The notes: a model not told the origin generated them from the letters alone. Numbered from the stretch's first letter, positions 1 to 29,259 are shown. The stretch: DNA of 64,000 nucleotides from Blastomussa wellsi (GCA_947652115.1 OX393570.1:18842056-18906055), one strand, 5' to 3'. Numbers and translations: made by a program.

Positions 1-27
1 ATAACCCGTATTATATCATCAACTTAC

Positions 28-124
28 CACTACTACGCCTTTGGGATCTCTCTGCCAATGCTTCAGTAAAAGCATTCTCGTCACCTGGTCTTGTCTTCTT
101 TGGTGAGGCAAATAATGATTCATC
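28..124 (-). CDS. Candidate internal exon of an unrecognised gene (partial)
   Basis: On the minus strand this stretch has a pyrimidine-poor TTGTTAG acceptor at its upstream edge and a perfect GTAAGT donor (positions 22-27) at its downstream edge. The 97 bases between are open in one frame and read as a polar peptide of about 32 residues containing ENAFTEALAERSQRR. I do not recognise the family. The composition fits a disordered regulatory or actin-associated segment, but that is a guess. No further exons of this gene were found between 130 and 1700, so the rest would lie left of the window or this is a chance open stretch. Confidence 0.35.
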
Positions 125-586
125 CTAACAATACAAGAGTTTATTTATGTTACAAGAAAAGGAAATTGACCAGATGTATTCAGCTGGGGGTAGCTAATGG
201 TAAATCAGTTCAGTCATAACCCTAGCCCTTGGCATTATACATGTAATTATAAAAGAAGAGATGTCACTGCATAAAAACCAAGTCAACAAGAGCCATGAAA
301 TTTTCTAAAATTCTGCAAAATGCACAATTTATTTTTGGAAGGACCTTTTGCCATATATGCCTCCAGTTGTGATGCATAATTTATTATTTTTACAAGAGTA
401 GAAAACTTCATTTTATCCTTCATTTATCCTGAAAAGCTAATCAGTATACTCATGAGGCCAACTACTAGCTAGCAACAACTTTTATAAAAAAATATATTCG
501 TAAAGATGTGTATGTAAACAAATGTGCAGTGAAAAGATTGAGGGGAACTGGGCAATTCTTCCTCTGACTGATTAATTTAAAGACTA

Positions 587-906
587 ATGCACCAGTCATT
601 TGAAACCACACACCTCCCCCCCCCTATTGGGGGATACCCGGGGCAAACCTGAGGTTTTCACTCGATTTAGGTTCCCCAAAGAGGAAGGGAAATACAAATA
701 AGTAACCTCGACTTCAGTGAAAGCTCCAGTTGTTAAAAAATATAATTTATTTAATGAATATGTGCTTGGTGTTTAGATGGCGGGGGAGTTCACTCTGAAT
801 TTTCCCCTGCGAGGTGGGGCCTTCACTGTATTTCACTGGCAGTAAAAGTGAATGCCCCGGGTATCCCCCAATGGGGGGAGGCAGGGGTTTCAAATGACTG
901 GTGCAT
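587..906. mobile_element. MITE with long terminal inverted repeats
   Basis: The ends are inverted copies of each other over about 58 bases: ATGCACCAGTCATTTGAAAC on the left and its complement on the right, followed by a C/G-rich block around TTGGGGGATACCCGGGGCA. There is no coding capacity. No clear target-site duplication was seen. Confidence 0.8.
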
Positions 907-1720
907 AATTCTAGGAATATCAGCTAAAAGATGTTTATTTTCAATTGTGCTTCAAGTTGCAATTGATCAAGTGATAAAAAAATTGGGTAAGAGACTTAGT
1001 TTGATTTGTCAATACCAGCAGCACCAGCAGTGTTCGAAATATCTCCCTGACTTCTTTTTTAAATTATTTTTTTCACGTTGTTAAGAGAAAGCAGATCTCA
1101 GAATAGCCCTTTTGATGTCCTTCAGTCAGCAAGATACAGAATAAACATCGTTTGCTTTGTTAAATGTGTTATCAATAATATCAGAAGCTTCTGATAAGGT
1201 TAAAATTATATTGATCGCACCCTCCTTGCGGCCAAAATGAAATTTTGATAATCATATATTTCTACCACTTTTCAGAGCGAGCAACCTATCATAAGCTTAC
1301 CACCGTGGAAGTCTTGTTTACTGTATGATATTGTCTGGTCCATGATTTTCTAGACGCATTAGACCCGGAGGATTCTACCGACCCAACTGTACTGTTTGGC
1401 TGTGGAAAAATCGATTGAAGTACGGCTTGAAAAAATCACTATGTACGGATATCATTACACGAGAAAACGATTCTCGTATCCGTGGAGAATTACTTGGGTA
1501 TACATCTGAATGAAGGCATATACTAACCATCTTAAATCAGTCTTTCATCTGCAGATTATTTCTTCGTTGTTGCGATGTGAAATCAAAATGGCGAGTCGCT
1601 GATGGTGAAGAAATATATTGCTTTGTTTCCAAGACAACACAACTCGGAATCAACCGCGAGGACTCTGGGGCAAACTGAAGATATTTGGGTCTCAGGCCCC
1701 CGGACGAGCTTAATTTCAAG
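907..1720. other. Upstream region of MRPL37, no gene seen
   Basis: I see no exon or repeat with clear boundaries here. The last 150 bases are more GC-rich and contain a second ATGGCG (about 1590) that is followed at once by a stop, so it is not a coding start. The MRPL37 promoter presumably lies here. Confidence 0.4.
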
Positions 1721-1728
1721 ATGGCGTC
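1717..1728 (+). promoter_or_regulatory. YY1-like CAAGATGGCG element over the MRPL37 start codon
   Basis: CAAGATGGCGTC overlaps the ATG. The vertebrate YY1 consensus is AAGATGGCGGC, and YY1 sites are known to sit just downstream of transcription starts in ribosomal and mitochondrial genes. The same element starts three other genes in this window. Function in this organism is inferred. Confidence 0.5.
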
Positions 1729-4715
1729 CATATTGCGTGAAAAACTCGTTCGACTTTTGCCATCTTTTCTACAAACGAGAGCCTACTGCCATGCAGTTGC
1801 GAAGGAGAATTATCTTTATCATCCTAAGAGTCGTCCTTTGGAACCAGAAGTTCAGACACTTAACTTAACTAAGACCGTACACATGGGAGAAATTTCGAGT
1901 TGCTTGCAAGAAACTTTCATAGATCCCTCAACGAGAGAGACAATGATGTCAAAATTCAGACAAAATATTATTCAAACAAGGTTGATAAATTATGACGGAG
2001 AAATCGCCACGAGGGATATGTCTGCGCTACCTCTGATGCAGAATATGTTGAGGGTTGTATGGAGTTATACCAACAGGTGAGAAGAAGGTGGGGGGGGGGG
2101 GGGGAATGGGCCGGGCCCGGTGGGACCTTCCCCTAGATCCACCACTAAGATGTTGGGGGACAGGAAGTCCATTACTGGGTTTCATCAAGAACCCATACCA
2201 CAGAACCACTAAGGTTATTTCACACTATTAATTCTTCCCATGGAAAAAAGGAAATTTCCCTCTTTGGTGAAATAGTTTGGAATCTGCTGATATTTTTAAA
2301 TCTCACCCAGCTAATTTCTTGGGGGGCAATAATTTGAATTATTATATCTCTCAGTTAGTATGCACACTGCGATTGGTCAATTTAGCGTGCCGTATTTTTG
2401 AGTACGGCCCGCTAAATTTAAAGTCGCAATCGGTTCCAAGATAAAGAGATATAGTAAATATGTTACTAACCTCATTTTCTCGGTCCATACTGTAAATTGA
2501 GGGGAAAACACGGGGTTGTAATAATCGGGAAACTTTGCGGCCAATCCTATTTCGGATTTCAGAAATCAGAATTTAGGACTATCTCTGAGATCATTTTCTT
2601 ATTTTAGTATTCATTAATCAACAAACCTGATTTTAATTTCTTCTCTGAAATCTAGATTTTGGAAACAAAAAACTAATAATTAAGCAACAACGAATTTAGA
2701 AAACAGAAACAAGGAAACAGAAATCAAAAAACTAACAAATTACCCATAATTTTGCGGCCAAACCATGGCTTTTTTCTCCAAAAATCAGAAATCAAACATA
2801 ACTCACAATATATTCTTAAAATTGATTTTAAACAAGTTATCTTTGTGAGGCTCTTATGTAGATCTTGATGTGGACCCTTTAGGATCTTCATCCATATCCT
2901 CAAAGATCTTGTCAAGATCTTTCAAGTCCCTGCAAAGTCCCTGCAATGATCCTTGAGGTCCTAGCTGATCCTGGAGGATCTTAGCAGAATCTGAAGGATC
3001 TTTGCAGGAACTTGCAGGAACTTCAAGCGATCTTTCCATTGAAATCTTTGAATATCTTTCAAGGATCCTTAAAAGATCCTTATCTTTGAGGATCTTTGAC
3101 AGATCCTTAAGGATCTTGTAAGATTCTGTAAGATCCTTGGCAGATTTTCAGCAGGGTGATCTTGACGTCATGAGCATAATAGAAGCTACTAAAAAATTGA
3201 AACGGTAATCTGGTTACTTGTTAATTTCCTGGGGAGATGGGAATTTGAACACAAATTTTCCAAAAATTCAAATGCTCAGGGGTTGTTGGGGGGATGTTAA
3301 AGCTTCGATTTGACTGGTACATAAATTATTTGTAAATAGCTCGTGTCCATATTGGATTTTACCGACCTTAACCTAAGTAGAGGTAGAAGTAGAGAGGCAC
3401 TGTGAGAGTAAAGAATACAACACAGTGACCTCATCTAGCATTAAAACCTGGAGCACTGACACCACTCAATCCAAAATCCAGCATAAATAATCCTTAGGTC
3501 TAACACTAAGAAAATCCAAATCCACTTTCCTCTAATAAGTTTTGTAATCATTTCAATCCAGATATGCAAATCACAAGGACACGCTTTCAAGGGTGTAACT
3601 GGGGGTTTCTGGTGTGCACGCCCCCTCCCCTTGTGAGGCTTGTTTTAAGTAAACATACGATATTCAGATGGTGAAAACACGCAAATCTGAAGAATCAGCA
3701 AAGTACAGTGTGACCCCCCCATTGAAAATCCTGGTTACTGTTTTGCTAAATATAATTATATATTTTAGTTTTCCAGGTCTTTTGGAAACCTCTTTGACTT
3801 ACAAGCCTCATGTTTCTGCATACTGGGAAAGGGAACACACGATCCAAGTTTCTGGCCATCTTGGTTTCTTGTTGTGCTCAAAGAATCAGCTAAAGCAAGT
3901 TGCTGTTAGTGAAGAAGTTGAAAAGACTAAAGAGATCAAGGTGGACAAGCCAGACATAATTTCTCCACTGTTTCATCTAAAGCCAACAAAAAGCAGAGAA
4001 AAATTTGAAACTGGTTTTTACAGCAGTGCACCATTTCCTTATCCACACACCTTCATCATTGTCTGTGAGGATACAAAGTGGAATACAAGTCAACTAGTTG
4101 GGCAAGGTAAGGATAAAGTTCAAAATAATAAAAGCATAATTTCATATTCTCACAAGACAGTGAAAAAAAAAACAGTACTACCCGGTACATACATGTACTG
4201 TACCATTTAATTTCAATTTACAAATTATAGTGGACTGGCAATCTATGCATTGTACAACCACATGTACAACCACGATACACTGAATTTTGTTGCACTCCTA
4301 ATAGTACCTGTTATTTTTACTGACAGGCATTATGTTTTCCTGTGCACGTCTCGTTGCTGAGGCTGTAGAGAAACACAACTATCAGCTGGGAGACGAGCTG
4401 GAAGAACCTTTAACCACACAGTGTATCCTCACTGATGGAATCAGACTTACATTTATAAATTACCAGCTGAACACCTTACACTTTAGTGATGACAGAGGCA
4501 TCAAAAATATGGCATGGATCAGCCCAGGGGTTTTCATGTATACAAAGGCTATGATTGACGACATTGAAAAAAGGGAAAAATCTCCCAAGGAAAGGAAGAG
4601 GTTTCGACTTGAAAAGAAAGATCCTGCAAAGCATGAAATAGTGCTGGAAGAGTTCAGTGATGACTGCTTTGAAACATTTGTGAAAATGATTGTAAATGGA
4701 TGCCAAGCCAATTAA
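1721..4715 (+). CDS. MRPL37: Mitochondrial large ribosomal subunit protein mL37
   Basis: Three exons: 1721-2076, 3769-4106 and 4327-4715, joining in phase to 360 residues (human mL37 is about 423). mL37 is a metazoan-specific structural protein of the 39S mitoribosome, paralogous to mL65/MRPS30. Support comes from the block YWERE..IQVSG, the block FPYPHTF in exon 2, and CILTDGIRLTFINYQLNTL followed by GIKNMAW in exon 3, all of which line up with vertebrate mL37. The N-terminus MASILREKLVRLLPSFLQTR is a basic amphipathic mitochondrial presequence. I chose the ATG inside CAAGATGGCG; an upstream in-frame ATG at 1685 is in poorer context. Exon 2 uses the TATTTTAG acceptor at 3768, because TTCCAG eight bases on breaks the phase. 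The first intron donor is followed within 13 bases by a run of 15 G. mL65 is the alternative identity but fits less well. Confidence 0.88.
2341..2460. mobile_element. Short fold-back element in MRPL37 intron 1
   Basis: The stretch is a near-perfect hairpin. ATATCTCT, CGATTGG and the pair AATTTAGCG / CGCTAAATT recur in inverted order around a centre GTATTTTTGAGTAC. It looks like a small non-autonomous DNA element. No coding capacity. Confidence 0.65.
2860..3150. repeat. Degenerate AGGATCTT tandem repeat
   Basis: About 290 bases of MRPL37 intron 1 are built from variants of AAGGATCTTTG and AGATCCTTG spaced about 8 to 15 bases apart, on both strands because GATC is palindromic. It yields spurious open frames on the minus strand. 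No fixed period was established. Confidence 0.6.
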
Positions 4716-5128
4716 AGGAAAATTTGTCGTAAACATTAGTGATAAACTGAAAAATTGAAGTTGAAGATCTGATGAATAGAATCTTAAGAGTTACATTCTG
4801 TTAAAGCCACATCATTGCAGCTAGCTTTCTTTGGAAATCTCCCATTTACGTTTGATCCTGGTAGTAAAAGGGAATTACAACTCCATTCTGTTCTGCTTTA
4901 TTTTCCGTAAGGTTTCCCATGGATTTGGCAGAAATCTCCTAACCCATGATCAAGTGTTCTTTATTCCTTTTGCCACAAAAAGAATACCTGATTGCAGGTT
5001 AAAAATCTCCAAAATGCAATCACAGACTGGAACAATTTTATTCTTCAATCAAGTAAGCCCTATACAAGAAATAGTTTTATTGTTATTGGAACTTTTATGT
5101 GTTGGACACGATACATTGATGCTTGTAT

Positions 5129-5134
5129 AATAAA
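5129..5134 (+). terminator. Candidate poly(A) signal of MRPL37
   Basis: AATAAA lies about 415 bases after the MRPL37 stop and is the first good signal downstream. A minus-strand SINE fragment begins just after it, so the mRNA probably ends near here. Confidence 0.4.
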
Positions 5135-5144
5135 AAAGGTGCAC

Positions 5145-5290
5145 AGATCTCGTACTCATACTGAAGTTTTCTTAGACAGGTCTGTCCAAGGGGAAAATGT
5201 GCAGTGAGGTTATCCCTATGTTAAGCTTGAACCTATGAAACAAGGCCAGACCACAACACCAGGAACCTCGTTCCCTACAGTTGGCCCTTT
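5145..5290 (-). mobile_element. 3' fragment of tRNA-derived SINE (family 1)
   Basis: Read on the minus strand this matches the distal part of the SINE at 41215-41610, sharing the blocks GAACGAGGTTCC, TGGTCTGGCCTTGTTTCA and CATAGGGATAACCTCACTG. The tRNA-like head is missing, the usual result of 5' truncation. Confidence 0.75.
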
Positions 5291-6609
5291 CCTGTCAAAA
5301 TAACATTCTTCTAATCCTGTCATCATGTGATGTATTAAATATACAAACAAGCTGCTAAAAATGTGTAACTATTTTATGTGTGGGGAGGCTCTGTCCCAAG
5401 GTCCAAACCCATACCCTTTTGATTCAGAAATGGTATAGAATAGGCTGAAACCCTATGCAAATGCCTACATTGCAGGGGGAGTGGAGACCATTTAAATGTG
5501 CTACAGCTAAAAAATCTGGCCAATACAAACAAACATTAAGGTCTACAAGTGTTTTTCCATTTATCTTGCATTCGCTCACCATCTGGAGCCCTAGAAAATA
5601 AATCCCAGCAATCACCTGACTAATCACTTGACTAACCATTAAATGGAACCAATCATTTGGTGGATCCTTTCAGAATATTTATAAGGCCCTAATTCACCTT
5701 GGAAATAGCCTCTGAACAGGCTCCTTGGTGAGGACGGGGTGAATAGAATGCAAGATGTTGGAAGGGGGAAGGGGTGCAACTGTCCCCCACCCATCCCCAT
5801 CTAGCTGGAGCCTGGCAGAGGAAACATTTAAACAAGATAAGTGAACATTTTCTCTCCTCAGGGGTGAATCCAGTATTTTCTTTTGTGGGGTTGCACTGGG
5901 GAATGACATGGTGTCTTGCAGAATACTAGTTATACTAGTGTAGCCCAAGGATATCAGACTGCTTTGGTTATTTTTGTGTCTATATCCAGCTGTCATGCAA
6001 AAAATATTTACGATTTTTGTTTGCTTTCATGACATTCGCGGTTCAAAGATTCTCACTCACAAGATTTTCAGTTCTCACCATAGGCGTACTGGTTGGGGGG
6101 GCTGCATCCCCCTGCCCCCCCGACCCCCGGCCCGTACGCCTATTGTTGTCACTCTCTAAGTGAAAAATAGCTCTTGAAAACATGGCCACAAAAGACCCTG
6201 AATCTCAAAGATCACTGAAAAGAAGGACGAAGACAGTTTGCCGTTCTTTCCCTCAAAGTGAGGAGCACAATGTACCGGTATCTGGTCTGCTGCAGGTTGT
6301 CTCAGGGTGGGGAGGGGTATGTGTATCCTAATTGGCAAAACTATTGATATGATTGGTTGTCAAAGCTGGAAGGAAATATGTATTTTGGCCCCCAAATGTA
6401 GCAGACTTCTTGTCATAGATGTCTCTTAACTTTCTGCAGAAAACATTCAGATAATGCATGCAATGGCAGCGGTAAATGTTCAGCGGGGTACTTTTTCAAG
6501 AAATAATTCCCGTGGTACCCATCCCCCAGGTGTACGATTTGACGCCTTGAGAGAGAGGGAGAGGGAGAGTATTTAAATTGGTGACGTAGTCGAAAATTGC
6601 CAAACAAAT
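5291..6609. other. Intergenic region between MRPL37 and RABAC1
   Basis: I see no exon here. It contains a 64-base hairpin (6081-6144). The last 60 bases before the RABAC1 ATG include TGACGTAG, which resembles an ATF/CREB site; that is inference only. Confidence 0.5.
6081..6144. repeat. Short palindromic element
   Basis: ATAGGCGTAC at the left end and GTACGCCTAT at the right are exact inverted copies around a C/G-rich loop with runs of seven G and seven C. It may be a very short MITE. Confidence 0.55.
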
Positions 6610-9557
6610 ATGGCGACGGAAGAAATCAGTGGAAATATTGAAATGGCCGCCGCTATAACTCCTTCATCGCATGTACAGATCGCCAAAGAATGGCTCTACC
6701 AGCGAAAAACACAAATGAAACCATGGGCGGAATTTTTCAGGAGTTCGCGCTTTAGCAAACCAAAAACAGTTGCCGAAGCGGGAAGAAGGATCGTGAAGAA
6801 CTTGGAAGATTATCAAAGCAACTACATACTCATCACGATTCTTTTGTTTTTCTACTGTGTGTAAGTGGTTTTGATAACTCTTTAGTTTTGTGCTTTCAAG
6901 GAGAGAAAAGGTCATTTCTGATATCCTATATTTGCTTGTGAAATTCGGCCCTAAGCTATAACTTCAGCAAACTGGAATGTGTATCATGTAACTTTTGTAA
7001 ACCTAAAACTTTGTTCATCTATCTGCCCGTCTTATAAAGTTTGGACATCGAACGTTGTAAGTTTACATAGTCGGACTTGCTTTGGTTAATAACGTGGTAG
7101 ACTTTTAAATCCCACTTTATCGGTATATCTCGATTGTTTAAGGAGAGAAAATATAGTAACAACAATATCTTAAATTTATTAAAAGCAGTTTGCATGGTTC
7201 CAATCCGAATAAATTAAGCTACTAAACTATAAAATTTATCCCTCATACAGCACTATTAGCTGTCTTTCTAACATAAAGGATAATGGATTGTGAATTCTAG
7301 CTAGACCATTTGCTCAGATATTGGCAGTGAAAATTTTTCCTTTCATATTGCTCAAAGTATAACATGAAAAACATGATTATATAACTAGATATTAAGTACA
7401 TTCTTTTGTGGAATGTCATTGTCTCCATACCTACATGCCTGTGATTCTTCTTTCCAATATATTGACTCTGATTCATTTTGATATTGCAACCTTTATGGAG
7501 TAAATCAAAACATTTTTCAAAACCAGTTGCTGATCTTTTCTGCCAAAACCTTGACCCACAAAAATCAAAGAAAATAGCTGCCAAATCATGCTTAATTTCC
7601 ATTTGAGTGCAATAAATTATCTACTAATGGGGTTGTGTGTTGGTCAAAAACAAGACTTTCTCTGTGGGATTTTAGGATTTGGCTGGCCTTGGATAGGACA
7701 GGATAGGGCCATTCCATTTCATATCCGCCCCACTCCCCATTGACGGGATTTCTGAAGAGGCTTCTAACCCTAACGTAACTAAGTAAGTTACTGCTTGAAG
7801 CCTAGAATATTATTACTTATTACATGCGTTAATAATAATTGTTTTTAATTTTCTTGCTTTTCATAGCCTCACCTCCCCACTTCTACTTATTGCACTGTCA
7901 GTTGCTGGAGGTGGCTGTTTGTTTATTTCGTACAAAAACCAAGGGAAAAAGATTAGAGTTCTCGGTAAGAATTTTATTAAGACAGGGACTGAAGATGTGT
8001 TGGTCCTGTGCACTGAATAAATCACTTGCTAGCAGTTTATTAGTGTTTTGGGAGGCACAGTGACTGAAGGGTTAGGGCTCTGGATACTCGACCAAATGGC
8101 ACCGGCTGGTTCAAAGACGACCAAGCCACTGAGTTGTGTTCTTGGACAAGACTCCCCATCCAGCAGGGTTTTCAATAATTTCTGTAATAAGCGGCTACCA
8201 ATAGTAGAATAGGCGGTTGTGATGACAAAAGGAGGCGCAAGCCCCCTTTCCCCTAGGGGGTCTGGGGGTATGCCCCCCTTAAAATTAGGCTTGTATGCTG
8301 GGTTTACCTTTTAGTGGATAAGTGTTAACAAGACCAAGTATGCTACCCACTGAGTGCAGACTCTCTGGTGGACCTATATTGCTGGCCGTTACCAACAGTT
8401 TTATGCAATTGTAAATTAATGTCTCGCTGTTCAGTGTATCTGTTAACTTGTTTAACAAGTGAAAATATCTTTGTTCACTTTCAGGTCGTGACTTGAGTAG
8501 AATGGAACAGTATGGACTTGTTTTGTTGATCAGTCTTCCTCTCTTCATTCTGGGCTCGGCAGGGTCAACAGTGTTCTGGGTCATAGGTGAGTAAAAATGT
8601 CCTTGTTTTGTTTATTATGTGTTGTTCCACAAAATCCCCTTCTCTCCCCCCTCACATAGAAGGGTTTGGAAATTCTTGGGGGTGGGGTTCTCAAAGAACA
8701 AAAATTTTAAAGAAATGTATCAAGCTTATTGGAATTTCCAGAGGGGTGGGGTGGGGTGGGTTGAGGGTTCTTAGAAAAATCCCTTCTGTGCTGGAGGTAT
8801 ACATATTTTATAGAATATCTACACATAAAGAGCTCAAATTGTGTGTAAGTCTTTAAGTATTAAATTTGTTTTAATGTTAGTGAATTTATTTTTAATTTAT
8901 TCAAGACTTGGCGTAACTTTTTCCAAAGATCTTTGCAAATTTTAAATGGTTAAATCCAGGGTGTGGCTTACCTGTGTGTGTGGCCTATCTGCGAGACTTT
9001 TCTGTAAATTGTGTGAAGCAAATTAGGCATTTTCTAAACAAGCATGGGACTGGGTACAAATATTTAAAATTGATTGAAATGAAAAATTGGGCCTGGCACA
9101 TGAAAAGTCATCCAAAATAATGTAAGTTTATTACATTTCAGCATTATTGACTAAAATGCACACATACAGCGCACGTTCCATACAAAGCTCTATTAATATT
9201 ATTATTATTATTATTATTATTACTTTTCAAAAGTGTACTATATATTTGCATGTAAACCAGTAACACTGAAATCTGGTATTTTTGCATTATTTTGGATACC
9301 TTTTATGTGCCAGGCCCAATGTTTCATTTCAATAGATTTTAAATAAATTATCTGTACCCAGTCCCTTGCTTGTTTAGAAAATAGCTAATTGGGCTAATTA
9401 AATACATTTTTATACTTAAGTTACCTTTTAGTTATAAAAACATTTTTTTGTTATTTCAGGGGCATCATTCTTTGTCATTGGTCTCCATGCTTCTCTTTTG
9501 AGTGCCTCTGACACAGCACCCGAAATAACTGAGCAACTTACAATGGAAGAAGTTTAA
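6610..9557 (+). CDS. RABAC1: Prenylated Rab acceptor protein 1 (PRA1 family)
   Basis: Four exons: 6610-6860, 7867-7964, 8485-8586 and 9460-9557, joining in phase to 182 residues (human RABAC1 is 185). PRA1 proteins are four-helix membrane proteins of Golgi and endosomes that bind prenylated Rab GTPases and SNAREs. Seen here: the cytosolic N-terminal part with WLYQRKTQMKPWAEFF and FSKPK, then VKNLEDYQSNY leading into the first hydrophobic hairpin (about residues 75-108), a short polar linker, the signature LSRMEQYG and a second hairpin ending in VFWVIGASFFVIGLHAS. The C-terminus EQLTMEEV resembles the acidic end of vertebrate RABAC1 more than the ARL6IP5 or PRAF2 branch, which is why I use that symbol. 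The start is the first ATG, in ATATGGCGAC context. Introns 2 and 3 carry SINE or MITE insertions. Confidence 0.9.
8046..8170 (+). mobile_element. Degenerate tRNA-derived SINE (family 2)
   Basis: GGGAGGCACAGTGACTG, then a damaged B-box region (GGTTCAAAGACG), then TGTGTTCTTGGACAAGACTC, follow the order seen in the better copy at 55931. It lies in RABAC1 intron 2. Confidence 0.6.
9021..9390. mobile_element. MITE in RABAC1 intron 3
   Basis: Arms of about 105 bases are inverted copies. The left reads AATTAGGCATTTTCTAAACA, then GGGACTGGGTACA and GGGCCTGGCACATGAAAAG; the right carries the complements in reverse order. The centre holds an ATT microsatellite. Non-coding. Confidence 0.8.
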
Positions 9558-9936
9558 TTACAGACAAATCAAATGCCAAGAGAAATCAACAAGGGACAAA
9601 ACATTGTAGGATCGGCACCTGGCTTTCAACAGTCATCAATGTTGCAGCAAGGAGCTCAAAAGTGCAACCGATTAAATTTTAAGTAATTCACATTCTTTTT
9701 GTTCAGTCATTATCCAAAATATCATTAGTTAGTATATTCTCAGCTCCAACTATTGCACTTCTAGCTTTTTGATTGGCTAAAAAGCTCTGACTATGAGCCA
9801 ATAGTCGGAGTTTTACGTCATATGGAAAGTCGGGAGTCAGGGCGCGTGTGACCGGAAGTTGTATGCTCTTTCCGGACACTTTGTAAAATTGTGGAAATAA
9901 AAATCGGCGGCAAAACCTGGTTTGAGAATTTTCTAA

Positions 9937-10051
9937 AACAATTATTCCATTCACCCTTGTTGGATATGAAGTGATTATAACCAACTCGCACTACTCGCTC
10001 GTTGGTTATTTTATCACTTCATATCCAACGCGGGCTCATGGAATAATCGTT
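9937..10051. mobile_element. Fold-back element downstream of RABAC1
   Basis: A hairpin: GGATATGAAGTGATTATAAC pairs with its complement 20 bases later, and outer AATTATTCCAT pairs with ATGGAATAAT. The loop is CGCACTACTCGCTCG. Confidence 0.75.
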
Positions 10052-10336
10052 TATTTAACTCTGTCTGCAAGTTGTCCTTGGCTTCTGATTGGCTAATAAC
10101 TTAACAAAAGAATGCGAATTGCAGCTTTCCTTTTCATAGTGTAACTTTCATTTGATAATTATTGTAATTTTATCCGTTGTCATGTTTCTTTGATTTTTAG
10201 CTTTATCTGGTAAACTATAATTGAGGAGGCCTAATTAACATAAGCTACATAGTTTCCTTTCGGCCTCCTTGTCATTATTACCTTTATTCTTTCTATCTTT
10301 TGTTTTCTTTATCATAATGTTACCTGTGGTGTGGAA

Positions 10337-10342
10337 AATAAA
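10337..10342 (+). terminator. Candidate poly(A) signal of RABAC1
   Basis: AATAAA occurs in GAAAATAAAATAAATAAG about 780 bases after the stop. An earlier AATAAA at about 9895 lies closer to the gene and is an equal alternative. Confidence 0.3.
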
Positions 10343-11559
10343 ATAAATAAGTTATACGGTTTTGCACTTTTGGGCTCCTTGCTGTTAACATAATGTGGAA
10401 TAGATAAGCCTGCAAATGCAGACACATTTTCAACTGTTGTTTTAAGCTGCAGATTTCACCAAACAAACAACTGAGAAGAGTTTCATTTGTAGGTTAGGGT
10501 TAGATGGACTTTTTACTGACAGTATTTCTTATTAATATGGTTTAATTGGCTCCCAATGACTGTATCATTCTATATGATAATTGTACAAAAAAATAAGATC
10601 TATAATGTGTAGTTTCTAACTTATTTTCCTGGAAGCACTATTTTAATAAAGGTTCTTGGCTCTGGTGTAGAAATTATGGACAGTTGGAATGAATAAAGGT
10701 GTATATTATTGTACTCCACTTAGGAGGGTTTTATACCTTTTAACCGGTCTTTCTATCTGAAGTCCCTAATCCCTTATCTTATCCTATCCCTCTTATCCCT
10801 CATGGAACTGCTGTGTCTTCTACCCACCTGTGTAAAAAGAAGTCATCTCTGTTCCGTTAAATTTATTCTGATGCTTTTGTACCATTATAGCCTTCGAATA
10901 GGCTTCCTGATTACTCGGGCTGTGGGGTCACTGCTCGATGCTTCGTGCCTCGTGGTCGGCACATTGCGCTAGAAAATAGCTCTCCTCCAATACAGCAGCC
11001 TGTTCGCAGGCTAGTACCGTTAAACAAACTGTGTTTGGGTTAATTTTTACTCTTAACTGATAGATTAGCCAGATTGCAAATGTAATAAATTACTGTTTAT
11101 AGTGTTCGCACATCTTTTCATTAGCATACCCTGAAATCCCAAGGGTTGCACCACTGCCTTGGTCAGGAGTACACGTTCCCCATTTTTTCTGCCTGCTGGT
11201 TCTTTGGGGTTGTTGTGTCTGGGTTTGGTGCGGGTGATCTTTGCTTTTATCATAGTTGATTTCTTATTAAATATGTGCATTTTTTGGGTCACATCTCCAA
11301 TCATATTAGGTTATTGATGCAAAATCATGCATTAGAATCAAATCCATCAATCAATCAATCAACTTTATTTAAAACATGGTAAATGGCTCGGCAAGCTGGT
11401 TTTCAGACATGCTGTATAAAAATTACAAGAGATAAATGCTAAAAATTCCAAAAATTACAAGATATAAATGTTAAAGGACTAATAAGCTAGGTATAACTTT
11501 GTGCTAAAAATTTAGAAGAGTCTGATTGAATAAATACGTATTCTCTCCTTTCACAATAC
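10343..11559. other. Intergenic region, no gene seen
   Basis: AT-rich sequence with no convincing exon. A block at about 10910-11010 has low-copy palindromic character but no clear boundaries. Confidence 0.4.
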
Positions 11560-11702
11560 CATAATACACCGCTTCTACCCCCAAAAAATTTGCACAGGCA
11601 TTGTTTTAGATTTCCCTTGGGACATCTTCATGTCCCAGGAGAAATTACAAACAATGATTATGCAAAATTTGGGGGGGGGGGGGGTAAAAGAGGTGTATTA
11701 TG
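11560..11702. mobile_element. MITE, CATAATACACC family, copy 1
   Basis: It begins CATAATACACC and ends GGTGTATTATG. The arms continue with a C/G run, AAATTTTGCA and ACAATG in inverted order. A second copy lies at 32069-32204. Confidence 0.85.
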
Positions 11703-11727
11703 GGATTTGTGCAAGTAGAGAACTGAG

Positions 11728-11890
11728 GTGTTTAAGACTTGTATTTTTGGGGTAGGAAATTTTGATGCAAGGTATTTTTTTGAAATTTCAGGCTCGTGTA
11801 TTTTTTGGGTTTGCAATATGAAGCTCCGTTGCACTCCCCCCATCATGTATAATGCGAGTTCCCCCCCCCCCCCCGGTGGCCCCATGCAGT
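11728..11890 (+). repeat. Dispersed TATTTTTTGGGT repeat, copy 1
   Basis: Contains TATTTTTGGGGTAGGAAATT, GGTTTGCAATATGAAGCTCC and CATCATGTATAATGCGAGTT followed by 14 C. The same blocks recur inverted at 56575-56830, so this is an interspersed repeat. Confidence 0.75.
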
Positions 11891-12150
11891 ACCCAGATAT
11901 CAATATCGATTCATTGTTCAATTCATTGTTCAGCAAAATAAAAGTAAAGCTTTGAACCCTAAACTTGGTGAGGAAGTGTGAATGAAGCCTCTAAAAATAC
12001 GTAAAACCAAAAGAAGTCTCTCAAATGCAGTCTGAGTTTGATACGTGTCCCACCCCCGGCTAAAGGAAAAAATCACCTCACTACCTCCCTGTCAGGAGGT
12101 GCGCTCAATTTGGTGTGGACTGGGCACTAGCCTAAGGGAAGGATTTCAAG

Positions 12151-29259
<17,109 letters not shown>

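Noticed and set aside
1602..1868. 88-residue open stretch overlapping MRPL37 exon 1
   Set aside because: It is in another frame than MRPL37, which has clear homology, and its peptide shows no family character.
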